Assembly: GCF_000252125.1 (NCBI RefSeq) | Contig: NZ_AHKF01000025.1 | Location: 41,998 to 105,997 of the forward strand | Source: Flavobacterium frigoris PS1 | Lineage (GTDB): Bacteria; Bacteroidota; Bacteroidia; Flavobacteriales; Flavobacteriaceae | Reading direction: 5' to 3' | DNA length: 64,000 nucleotides | In this document: one piece after another, positions 17,936 through 25,860 of the stretch | Numbering within the stretch: position 1 is the first letter of the stretch | How the letters are laid out: every line of letters begins with the position of its first letter | The notes under the pieces: generated by a model | Database searches by the model: none | Told to the model about the DNA's origin: nothing | What the model saw: the letters and a program-made list of their open reading frames with translations, nothing else | Program-made: the position numbers and the translations under genes

Positions 17936-18778
17936 TTATTCTATTTCAAATCCTTTAAATTGTAAATAGCGTATTTCCTCGAGCCTTTCAGAAAATTCAA
18001 CGAAACTGTCTGAGAAAAAATCCACAATATCAACAACAGTTGCAGCAAGAAATCTTCTAGCTAATAATATGCATTGGATACAATACTGAATATCCATTTC
18101 TGAACCGATACCTCTGCCATTCTCATTATCAATTCGTTCGATCGACATTGGTAACGGATGAACTAAGTTTGAAAGAAGCCTATAAATTTTTATTAAATCA
18201 TTACAAATAGGTAAACTATTCTCAAAGTCAGATTTGGTTCTATACATTTCAGAAAATTTAAGGGCCTTATTCCGGTTTGATACAGATAGATTATTTAAGT
18301 ATGGATGATTTTTAATTTGCTTTTTTTGGTTAATAATTCCTTCAAAAAATTCTTTATATTCTTCATCACCTTCTTCAATTTTTCTAATGTTGAACCACTC
18401 AATATTTCTATGTAATTGTAAAATGAGAAATCGTAATTCAGCTTCATCATCAGAAATTTTTTCTAAACCAAAATAATGTAAAGCTAAATAACCCTCAACT
18501 AGATTTCGTGTAATTGAAGCAATTGATAAAACATCCCATAATTCTGTATCGTAAGAAGTCGTTTTTTGGGGTTTAGGAAAAATACGACTAAGAGAAAAAG
18601 CGATTACAGTTTGTCTTGTGAAAATTTTCATTCCACGTACACCGCGCCCATCAGCATCAATTCCTCCTTGACATATAGAAATATCGGCAATAAAGCATAG
18701 TACTTTATTATAAAGTTCTAATTCCTCAAGAAAGGAAATTTCAGAATCTGTAAGTTCTCTTGGTAATTGTTCATTCAT
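17936..18778 (-). CDS. Hypothetical helical protein (DUF5677-like)
   Basis: 280 residues, all-helical in appearance. SISQ-like features are absent, but RQTVIAFSLSRIF, DVLSIASITRNLVEGYLALH and SNLVHPLPMSIER resemble the HEPN-like/DUF5677 type of uncharacterised proteins, where a conserved His-containing helix follows an Asn-rich turn. No membrane helix or signal. It is a single-gene unit of the array. The family assignment is tentative. Confidence 0.45.
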   Translation of the reverse strand: MNEQLPRELTDSEISFLEELELYNKVLCFIADISICQGGIDADGRGVRGMKIFTRQTVIAFSLSRIFPKPQKTTSYDTELWDVLSIASITRNLVEGYLALHYFGLEKISDDEAELRFLILQLHRNIEWFNIRKIEEGDEEYKEFFEGIINQKKQIKNHPYLNNLSVSNRNKALKFSEMYRTKSDFENSLPICNDLIKIYRLLSNLVHPLPMSIERIDNENGRGIGSEMDIQYCIQCILLARRFLAATVVDIVDFFSDSFVEFSERLEEIRYLQFKGFEIE

Positions 18779-18798
18779 AGATCAAAGTTGATACAATT

Positions 18799-19005
18799 GG
18801 CTATAACGTCCAGGCTATGGTTAGTACGGGAATTAAAATTACAGAATTTCCGAATTAGCACTTAGTCAAAACTTTTTATTTTATTTTATTTTATCTTTTC
18901 ATTTTTAAAGCCAAATCAAAAAGATTTGGCGGACTTAGTAAATAAACAATTCACTTTGGATTAAGTACCAAAACCCGTATTAATTATAGCTTTTGTTGTA
19001 AAACG
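18799..19005 (-). repeat. attC-like element 5 (second structural type)
   Basis: It has GGCTATAACGTCCAGG at the left and AATTATAGC plus TTGTAAAACG at the right. Inner arms GCTATAATTAATACGGG and CCCGTACTAACCATAGC pair across the element, and a central hairpin GCCAAATC-AAAAA-GATTTGGC follows the gene-side arm. The gene-proximal end overlaps the last bases before the stop of the SLATT gene. A different inner sequence from elements 1-4 but the same AAC...GTT placement. Confidence 0.6.
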
Positions 19006-19007
19006 TT

Positions 19008-19679
19008 TTAAGTAAATATTATTAATGCTATAATTATTATTGGAGTGATAATTATCATCGATAAATGCCAAGCATATATATTTAAATTAAGTTTTCTTTC
19101 AATTTTTTTGATTTCCTTCTCGGTAAAAACTTCTTCAAAATAATCTAAATTTTTAATTCTGAATGTGTCGTAATCAATATCATCATGATTATCATATTTA
19201 TTTAGAATGCTTTGATATTTGTTATTAATCTCAAAACAAAAGTCACTTATTTCAGATTCACTTATTTCAGATTCACTTTTTTCACCTTCTAAGGTTTTGA
19301 ATGTTCTTAATCTATTGTAAATTTCAGCTAATTCAAGTCCACAACTATGGAAATTAAAAGCTCTTAATTTATAGTCTTGATTACTCTCGTGCATACTAAC
19401 AACAAGTAATAATATAGATAAAGCTGTGACTAGGTAACTGATGATATTATCATCAGAATTTTGATTAATATTATAGACAGAAAATAAACTAGCAATAATT
19501 AAATATGCAGATAAAATAGAAACACTAATATTTGATAACTTTGACTTTTTCTTAAATCGACTATCAGCATTAAATCTAGTTCCTTTTGTGCACCATATTT
19601 TATGATTTAATTCTTCAAGAAATGTTTTATCTAGGTATTCTTTAGACTTTATTCTTTTGTTTTTATCAGATTGCTCCAT
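19008..19679 (-). CDS. SLATT-domain membrane protein (predicted effector)
   Basis: 223 residues. The N-terminal LDKTFLEELNHKIWCTKGTR and ADSRFKKKSK lead into two adjacent transmembrane helices (about 50-72 and 80-98), then ESNQDYKLRAFNFHSCGLEL and a helical tail with a third hydrophobic segment (LSMIIITPIIIIALIIF). This is the pattern of SLATT (SMODS- and SLOG-associated 2TM effector) proteins, predicted to form pores in nucleotide-signalling defence systems. No SMODS cyclase is adjacent. An in-frame duplication SESEIS-SESEIS is visible. Confidence 0.65.
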   Translation of the reverse strand: MEQSDKNKRIKSKEYLDKTFLEELNHKIWCTKGTRFNADSRFKKKSKLSNISVSILSAYLIIASLFSVYNINQNSDDNIISYLVTALSILLLVVSMHESNQDYKLRAFNFHSCGLELAEIYNRLRTFKTLEGEKSESEISESEISDFCFEINNKYQSILNKYDNHDDIDYDTFRIKNLDYFEEVFTEKEIKKIERKLNLNIYAWHLSMIIITPIIIIALIIFT

Positions 19680-19750
19680 ATGATTTGCAATATCAGCATT
19701 AATTTATTTATGAATAACTCTTGAGTTTACAATTTCTTTCTTTTAATGTT

Positions 19751-19948
19751 TTACAACGGTCTTGTGTATGGAACGTAGCGTGTAAAAAAACGCTAACTTT
19801 TCGGATTAAACACGAGCCCAATTTTTAAATTTTTCTTTTTATCTTAATACTCTCAAAAGCCAAATTTAAAAATTTGGCGGTCTTTGCAAATGAGTACGAA
19901 TCACTGGATTAAACACTTATTAGCTATGTTTTATACACATTGTTATAT
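19751..19948 (-). repeat. attC-like element 6 (second structural type)
   Basis: TTACAACGGTCTTGTGTATG at the left pairs with TTATACACATTGTTATA at the right (GTGTAT/ATACAC). Central hairpin GCCAAATTTAAAAATTTGGC is the same class as in element 5. The right-hand GTT is at 19942-19944, so the stop codon of gene 19943-20788 lies inside the element. The overlap with the gene end is typical of cassette genes. Confidence 0.6.
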
Positions 19949-20788
19949 CGCGTTTATCTCTTTTAATTCAAATTCTGATTCTTCAGGATTTACTTCTGCG
20001 TATCTTAAATTTGTAATTTTAACAGCCCCATTTTTTTTAATGACAGAACATTCAAGAACTTCAATTAATTCCATTTTTTCATCTACTGTTTCAGGCTTTA
20101 TTGAAACACAAAGACCTTTATAATCAGCTCTGACACTTGGATAAATTACTCCATCACATTGATTAATTACTCTTTCAGTTAATAAAGCACTAATTAGATA
20201 ATCTCTCTCGCTATTAATTTTCGGTTTAGAGAATTCAGATGATATAAATTCTTGAAATAGAATTGCATTATTCTTTTCATCATTGATGTGTTCTAAGAAT
20301 TTATGATAGCCCTCGGTCATCTCTTTAAAAAAAGCAATTTTGTTTAATTCGGTTGCAGGGTCAATAATAGATAATAACGATATGGTTTCTTTTACTCTCC
20401 ATTTACCAAATACTATTGTTTCTTCTCCATCAGGAAAATCTATGTTTCTTAAAAAGTCGCTTATTTCACAGGCTCCAATAATTCTTTCATTTGGCACTTC
20501 TATTTCACCTCGTATTTCTGGGATAACCGCCCCATAAAACATAGTTTGTCTTGGTGTACTTGCTCTTTGAAAACTATTATTAAATTGTTCTGGAGTATAA
20601 GAAAGTTCGGAATTTAGGTTAACTGTTTGTCCTTTACTAATTCTACGAGCTCTATGGATTATTTTTCCTTCATGATAGTCTGTAATTGGAGCAGGAAGAA
20701 ATCTAAGTTTATCAAATATATTAAGTACATCCTTTTCAGAAGCTTTTTCTAAATCTAAATTCTTAAATCTTTCAATTATTTCGTTCAT
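19943..20788 (-). CDS. RES-domain-like protein
   Basis: 281 residues. KIIHRARRISKGQ, YTPEQFNNSFQRASTPRQT, MFYGAVIPEI and IGACEISDFLRN resemble the RES family, where an Arg, a Tyr and a Glu form an ADP-ribosyltransferase-like site that degrades NAD+. FGKWRVKETISL is a strand near residue 125. A RES toxin usually needs a Xre antitoxin; none is next to it, so it may have another role. It is a lone cassette-like unit of the array. Confidence 0.5.
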   Translation of the reverse strand: MNEIIERFKNLDLEKASEKDVLNIFDKLRFLPAPITDYHEGKIIHRARRISKGQTVNLNSELSYTPEQFNNSFQRASTPRQTMFYGAVIPEIRGEIEVPNERIIGACEISDFLRNIDFPDGEETIVFGKWRVKETISLLSIIDPATELNKIAFFKEMTEGYHKFLEHINDEKNNAILFQEFISSEFSKPKINSERDYLISALLTERVINQCDGVIYPSVRADYKGLCVSIKPETVDEKMELIEVLECSVIKKNGAVKITNLRYAEVNPEESEFELKEINAI

Positions 20789-20799
20789 ATTATTTTAAT

Positions 20800-21110
20800 G
20801 CTATATAACGTCACCAGTCTGTGAACAAACCAGCGTTTTACTACTCCAAATATAACAAAATACTTGTATAAAAAGAGGATTATTCTTATTTTTAAGAAGG
20901 CAACACATCACAGGAATTCCCCGACATCAAACGCCTTTTTCAAGCTTAGAAGAAGCAGTAACTTCCGATAATCAGGTCCTAAATTTTCGACTCCTTTTAG
21001 GGAAGGGGTAAAACGAAAATTTCGCTCACTTTTCACTACCTCCAGTTCCGTTCAACCTGAGTTTCATTGTTCGTGCTACGCACGCAACAAGCCCTAACTG
21101 TTATATCCAG
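20800..21110 (-). repeat. attC-like element 7 with an inserted dispersed repeat
   Basis: GCTATATAAC (20800-20809) at the left and GTTATATCC (21100-21108) at the right are inverted. The gene-side half has the type-1 hairpin CGTTGCGTGCGTAGCACGAA with GAACAATGAAACTC. The promoter-side half is replaced by a copy of the dispersed repeat (20851-21009), which explains the length of about 310 bases. It begins 5 bases after the stop of gene 21116-21867. Confidence 0.6.
20851..21009. repeat. Dispersed repeat family, copy 3, inside attC-like element 7
   Basis: Same block order as 11957-12090. Its location inside the attC-like element suggests insertion into, or recombination at, the site. Confidence 0.6.
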
Positions 21111-21115
21111 GCAAT

Positions 21116-21867
21116 CTATGCTCCAGGATCTGGATGAAAAAGCTTTTTTAAATCGCTCAAATCTCCACGATTAAAATTTTTATATTGCGACCAACAACTA
21201 CAATTAACTAAACTATTTTTGTGTCTCAGATGTTTCGGTACATCCTCAAATTCATTTTTAGTTAATTCTTCTAAAAGTTTTTCTGTGACTATGTCAGACA
21301 GATAAGTTTCATTGCCATTATAATTAACTGAAACATTTGGATTGTCAAGTATGAATTTATTCAGAAATGGACGTAAAGGAAGTTTCCCATTAATGTCTTT
21401 TAAAATTAACATTGATCCAACATCCTTTAGTTTATTTCCCCTTTTATATTTGTCTTTGAATTCATCTAAATCAGAATAGTACCAATCTTTTTCCGATTGC
21501 GTGGAATTCCAATGTACTGGATTAACTTTTGTAATTCTAACATTATTCACGTGTTCCGATTTAAGTAACTCCACATTGAAAGAAAATACTAGTGGACCGT
21601 ATTTGTTCCTTCTATTAAATACGGTATGTATATCCATTGCATCTAAAAATATCCCGTCCCAAATATCAAATTTTTTATCTTTCTCATCAGAATATTGACC
21701 TGTTTGGAATAAATTATTGTCAACAACATATTTTCGAGATAAAAGCGATTTTTCATTTAAGAAAGAAATTGACGTCGCAATAGTATTTGCATGATATAAG
21801 TTTTCAATTCCTTTTTCATAAAAATTTCGAATAATTTATTTTTATCTAAGTCAAATTCTGTAGCCAT
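21116..21867 (-). pseudogene. Frameshifted ART-like protein (DarT/DUF4433-like resemblance)
   Basis: The ATG at 21867 starts MATEFDLDKNKLFEIF. After a run of five A's on the + strand (21820-21824) the frame is lost, but one extra base would restore FYEKGIENLYHANTIATSIS and then LLSRKYV, SDEKDKKFDIWDGIFLD and KYGPLVFSF through to the stop at 21116. The LYHANT...LLSR...D-rich loop...VFSF arrangement is reminiscent of ADP-ribosyltransferase-fold toxins, but this is only a resemblance. Without the frameshift it would be about 250 residues. The break may be real decay or a homopolymer sequencing error. The piece 21116-21637 alone would encode 173 residues. Confidence 0.6.
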
Positions 21868-22000
21868 ATTTTCTGTTTGCTTGCATATAACTTCTCGTCT
21901 TACTACAGCGTGTTTGGGACTAAATTAAGCCCATTATTCGGATTTGCCAAATCATTCCAAATACAAACTATTTTCAAATTAAGCCAATCCGTCAAAACCC

Positions 22001-22138
22001 TTAATCTTTTTTAGGCGGTGGCGGTGGGTTTTTCATATGAGGTACTTGTCCTCTTGCTTTTCCATTGTTTCCTCCTGGATTATTTGTTGGGTTTCCGCTT
22101 GGCTTTTGTGGCGGTGTTGAATTATTTTGTTTGCTCAT
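22001..22138 (-). CDS. Very small Pro/Asn-rich protein overlapping its upstream gene
   Basis: 45 residues: MSKQNNSTPPQKPSGNPTNN, then GGNNGKARGQVPH, ending NPPPPPKKD. The start codon lies inside the end of the membrane-protein gene 22122-22628 (17-base overlap), which suggests translational coupling. Low complexity and small size make the call uncertain, but the frame is clean and the ATG position is typical. It would be a partner or leader product of the same transcript. Confidence 0.4.
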   Translation of the reverse strand: MSKQNNSTPPQKPSGNPTNNPGGNNGKARGQVPHMKNPPPPPKKD

Positions 22139-22628
22139 AATTATGGTATTGATTTATATATTGGTTAGATTCATTTTCTGATTCATTCATCAAGTAATTA
22201 AATTTTTTAATGTCTAATTTACAATCAAGTTCTTCAATTTTTTCCCAATCAGTTTTTCGTAATTCAAAATATTTGTCGATTGCATTTTCTTTCGTTATTC
22301 TGTTATAATGAAATTCAGTATAAAGTTGTTCAAGTTTATTGAAGTATTTAGTGTACATCATTCTTAAATTACTAATTTCTTCTATTTCCTTGTCAGACCT
22401 AATAATTTGATTTTCTATCAATATAACCAGTTGCATAATTGCAATAAGGACAAAAGCTATCCAAGCATAATCTTCAAAGAATTTCCAACTTAATATTCCA
22501 CTAACAGAAACTAAAAGCGTCATTATGGTAAAATATTTTTTTAAAGTACGTTGAAGTGAAAGATACTTTGTTAAATATATTTCTCCGTATTTTTTATCAA
22601 CCATTTCAAACCAAATTTTGTTCGCCAT
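22122..22628 (-). CDS. Two-helix membrane protein, unknown function
   Basis: 168 residues. Two adjacent transmembrane helices lie at about residues 33-53 and 55-73 (FTIMTLLVSVSGILSWKFF and YAWIAFVLIAIMQLVILI). They are followed by a long charged helical cytoplasmic tail (EEISNLRMMYTKYFNKLEQL). The shape is like SLATT or other 2TM effector proteins but no motif is decisive. It overlaps the 45-residue gene downstream. It is part of the leftward array. Confidence 0.6.
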   Translation of the reverse strand: MANKIWFEMVDKKYGEIYLTKYLSLQRTLKKYFTIMTLLVSVSGILSWKFFEDYAWIAFVLIAIMQLVILIENQIIRSDKEIEEISNLRMMYTKYFNKLEQLYTEFHYNRITKENAIDKYFELRKTDWEKIEELDCKLDIKKFNYLMNESENESNQYINQYHNYEQTK

Positions 22629-22765
22629 TTCTGTTTTTTTTATATGTTACACAATTCCCACACCTCAAGCGGTTTGCGGACTTTGAAGCAGAGTATTTTC
22701 TGCCAAACTAAAATACGATTACAAACGACAATTCCAATTAGTTTGCAAATATCTAGAGACATGTA

Positions 22766-24385
22766 TTAGGCGCTTTTTATTTTTGGTCCATAATCGGCAA
22801 AATCATTTGCTCTAAACACTTTTCTAATGTTGGTATGCGCATTTTTGAATTCAATATTATCTAAAATATTAGCAAAAATTGGTAAATCATCTTTTTCAGG
22901 CATAAGAGATGTTAGTTTAGCTACCCAATGCTTTTTACAAGAATCCGATACGCTTTCATCTTGGAGTAGTTTAGCCAAAAGCTCAGATATAGATTTTTCT
23001 TCCAAGAAAAGTTCCTCAAGATCATTTTCATAATCATCAGTTAATCCATTAAGTCCATTTTTTTTATATACACTTTCAAGTTTATCGATATTGCTAATAA
23101 ATGTCTCTGTTTCAGAAATAATTTGCTGAATAAAAACTGAGTTTGACTCAATATATTTTTCATTTTCAATAGCCTCAATTCCACCTAAAACGATAGTAAT
23201 ATTTTTCTTCAGCGAACTGTTTCCATATTTATATGCCTTTTTAAGACAAGATTTTAGTTGTCCTAAATCATTTGTCATTCTAATTAAAAACCAATAGGGT
23301 GTCGAAGTATTATTTTTTGCCACATTAATTGCTTCTACTATAAATGGCCAAGTTTGATGTGCAGTAAATTCTTTTCCTTTTTCAAGGATTTGCAATTCAT
23401 CGACACCAAATGCAAATGCATTATAAATTGATGATTTAGGAGGCAAATCAAGCTGTTTACTATTTAATCTTCCGTTTGCCGTAGCTATATCAGCATAGAA
23501 TTGATCTCGTATTTGAGTAAACTCAGATTTTAAAAATTGAGCAGAGATTGGAATTGCATCCTCAACGTCTCGTCCCACTATTTTAACATTCAGTTGATTG
23601 CTTGAATCAGTGACTTTATTCAACGAAACAGGATTTGCTTTTTCCAAAGCATCAATTAAATAAACAATATCAGTTTTCTTTGGAGCTATTTTAAGACTTT
23701 CAAATTTCTCTATCCATTCAGGTAATTTTTTAGGTATTTCAGGCAGAATTAAAAATAACGACGAAATTAAGATCTTCTGCTCCTGTGCATTCTTAGAATC
23801 TCTCAGTTTATTATAGAGGTCATCAATTAAGATGTCTTTATCTATTTTAATTCCAACTAGTTCAGGTATTTTTGTCAAGTATGGTTTAAGGTTATTGGAA
23901 TTTGATATTAAATATAGGAATTCGGACACATTCTGAAAAAGTGATGCTACTAGTTCATATTTAAGCCCATATCCATTATGTAAGCCATTAGCTCTACTTG
24001 TTATTATTAATTGAAACCTATTGGTCAATTCCAGTATTCGATTTATATGTTCTTCTGATTTGCTAACTCCATTTATCAGGAAAAGTATGTTCGAAGAGGA
24101 TTGACGTAACAAAGAACGAAAGTCACTTAAAATTTCAGAGGCAGTTTTATACTTTCCACTCTCATAATCTCTAAAGATACTTTTTTTGCCAAGTGCTTGA
24201 ATTAGAATTGCACTCATAGCTAATTCGATAGAACATCCAATAAGTCCAATTTCTGCAGAATATCTTACTTGTTCTATTTTAAGCTGATCTCTTCTAAATG
24301 TACAAATACCGAATTGCGCTAGTCCAAGAGCTTCTATACTTGCTTCAATTAATCTTACTGTATCATTTTTTAAAAGTCTTGGCAT
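22766..24385 (-). CDS. Large hypothetical helical protein
   Basis: 539 residues. The N-terminus (about 1-180, LIEASIEALGLAQFGICTFR and LIGCSIELAMSAILIQALG) is helical with HEPN/DUF4145-like character. A middle region and a C-terminal helical part (LFLEEKSISELLAKLLQDES) follow. No catalytic motif, membrane helix or signal is seen. The family is not recognised. It is a lone array unit, the largest one; its size and helical repeats fit a sensor or structural part of a defence module, but that is speculation. Confidence 0.5.
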   Translation of the reverse strand: MPRLLKNDTVRLIEASIEALGLAQFGICTFRRDQLKIEQVRYSAEIGLIGCSIELAMSAILIQALGKKSIFRDYESGKYKTASEILSDFRSLLRQSSSNILFLINGVSKSEEHINRILELTNRFQLIITSRANGLHNGYGLKYELVASLFQNVSEFLYLISNSNNLKPYLTKIPELVGIKIDKDILIDDLYNKLRDSKNAQEQKILISSLFLILPEIPKKLPEWIEKFESLKIAPKKTDIVYLIDALEKANPVSLNKVTDSSNQLNVKIVGRDVEDAIPISAQFLKSEFTQIRDQFYADIATANGRLNSKQLDLPPKSSIYNAFAFGVDELQILEKGKEFTAHQTWPFIVEAINVAKNNTSTPYWFLIRMTNDLGQLKSCLKKAYKYGNSSLKKNITIVLGGIEAIENEKYIESNSVFIQQIISETETFISNIDKLESVYKKNGLNGLTDDYENDLEELFLEEKSISELLAKLLQDESVSDSCKKHWVAKLTSLMPEKDDLPIFANILDNIEFKNAHTNIRKVFRANDFADYGPKIKSA

Positions 24386-24399
24386 TTTCGTATTTTTAA

Positions 24400-24579
24400 A
24401 TTGCGCCTAACGTCAGTTTGTCTAATAACCTTTAAACGAATTTTAATTTATTAATTTGAAAGTAAATATATGCGATTTAAACCACAATTATTTTTCTTTT
24501 TAAACTACCTCCGCCTCTGTATAACACAGCTTCATTGTTCGTGATGCGAACGCAAAGAGCCCTTGCTGTTGGCGGTAGT
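24400..24579 (-). repeat. attC-like element 8
   Basis: Left end ATTGCGCCTAAC, right end GTTGGCGGTAGT. In gene direction it starts TACCGCCAACAGCAAGGG and ends AACTGACGTTAGGCGCAA, where GTTAGGC fits the classical R' consensus GTTRRRY. Inner hairpin TGCGTTCGCATCACGAA with GAACAATGAAGC. It begins 3 bases after the stop of gene 24582-25640. Confidence 0.7.
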
Positions 24580-24581
24580 TT

Positions 24582-25640
24582 TTATTCTATAATTTCAAAG
24601 TTATCTAAATTTAAACTTCTTGGTATTTCAGTTTTGTTGTAATAAAATGAAAATATTAGTTTAATTACGTTTGTTGTTTCTCCATAGAAGCGATGGCTAT
24701 CTTCTCCGGGATCTCTTACAGAATTATATTCATAAGCTTCAACATCACAGCTAATATAAACCTCACCCGATATTATACATTCTTCATTAAAATTATCAAC
24801 TTGGATTGAATCTACTTCAAAGATGTCAAAATATCCTGTACTCACATAACCAGAAACGTAGTATTCATCATTTTCAAAAATATCGCTAGGCTCTAAACTT
24901 TCATATTCTCTTTCAATTTTTCTAGTTATTTCCTTTTCAAAAGATTCTTTTATTATATCTAATACAAAGTTGTTGCTAAAATCTTGATCTTCCAACCAAA
25001 CGCTAAATCTTTGCGATATGAATTGAAGTTTTAATTTTTCATTTTGAATTAATTCTTTTGGAGCCTTATATACTTTAAACCTCTTACTATCTTTTTGTAA
25101 TTCTGAATGAATTTCGAAAATATCTTTTTTTGCTTTTTCTGTATCACAAAAGTCAGAAATATTGCTAGTTAATAATATGCAATCATTCAACTTGTGCTTT
25201 TCCACAAAGTCAACATAAGTTAACCAGATAATAGTGTCTTTTAATTCAGTTTTATTCTCTGTAAATGGTTTTTTTCTTTCAATTGCTCTTTGAACAATTT
25301 CAGGCAACATATCGTTTGAATAATCTAATATTCTTATTGTATCATCTTTAACCAATTGATTGTAAAATTCATTTAAAGTTTTTAATGACTCCTCCAGATT
25401 AATACTTGTTAAATTATTAATCTTAATGTTATATTGATTTATTTGCGTATTTACTTTGTCTAGTTTTATAGTTTCTTGCTCAATAATTTTTTTGTAATTA
25501 TGTTCAAGCTCCATTAAAACTATATTAGAAATATATAAATTGATTTCTTTTTCCTTAACTATTTCAATGAGTTCGTTAAAAAAATTACCCTTCCAAAAAG
25601 GATCTTTGTAAAGTACAGAAGTATCTAAAAAAATATTCAT
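24582..25640 (-). CDS. PIN-domain nuclease-like protein (DUF4935 type)
   Basis: 352 residues. MNIFLDTSVLYKDPFW carries the first PIN aspartate (Asp6), ISNIVLMELEHNYKK the Glu, ELKDTIIWLTYVD the second Asp and LLTSNISDFCD the last conserved Asn/Asp; together they form the metal-dependent RNase site. About 150 residues of C-terminal extension with beta character follow (YVSGYVSTGYFDIFEVDS). PIN proteins of this large type occur in defence islands without an antitoxin. It is a lone array unit between attC-like elements 8 and 9. Confidence 0.75.
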   Translation of the reverse strand: MNIFLDTSVLYKDPFWKGNFFNELIEIVKEKEINLYISNIVLMELEHNYKKIIEQETIKLDKVNTQINQYNIKINNLTSINLEESLKTLNEFYNQLVKDDTIRILDYSNDMLPEIVQRAIERKKPFTENKTELKDTIIWLTYVDFVEKHKLNDCILLTSNISDFCDTEKAKKDIFEIHSELQKDSKRFKVYKAPKELIQNEKLKLQFISQRFSVWLEDQDFSNNFVLDIIKESFEKEITRKIEREYESLEPSDIFENDEYYVSGYVSTGYFDIFEVDSIQVDNFNEECIISGEVYISCDVEAYEYNSVRDPGEDSHRFYGETTNVIKLIFSFYYNKTEIPRSLNLDNFEIIE

Positions 25641-25681
25641 AAAGAATGAAAGTTGTTGTTTTTTGTATTCATGGTTTTAAA

Positions 25682-25860
25682 ATTACCGTCAACGTCAGTC
25701 CATCTAGAAACCTCCGGACGAACTTTATTTTGTTAATTAAAGTATATATATTATTTAAACTACAATTATTTTTCTTTTTAAAACTACCTCCGATGCCGTA
25801 CAACACAGCTTTCATTGTTTGTGCTGCGCCCGCAACGAAACTCTAGTTGTTGCCAGAAGT
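25682..25860 (-). repeat. attC-like element 9, overlapping the end of the retron RT gene
   Basis: Left end ATTACCGTCAAC, right end GTTGCCAGAAGT. Inner hairpin CGTTGCGGGCGCAGCACAAA with AACAATGAAAGC. The last codons and the stop of the RT gene (25843-25845) lie inside the right end, so the gene terminus and the site are fused. Central AT block and GACTGACGTTGACGG as in the other elements. Confidence 0.7.

Noticed and set aside
19240..19290. Duplicated ATTTCAGATTCACTT unit in the SLATT gene as a regulatory repeat
   Set aside because: A simple in-frame tandem duplication of six codons; no sign of a special role.
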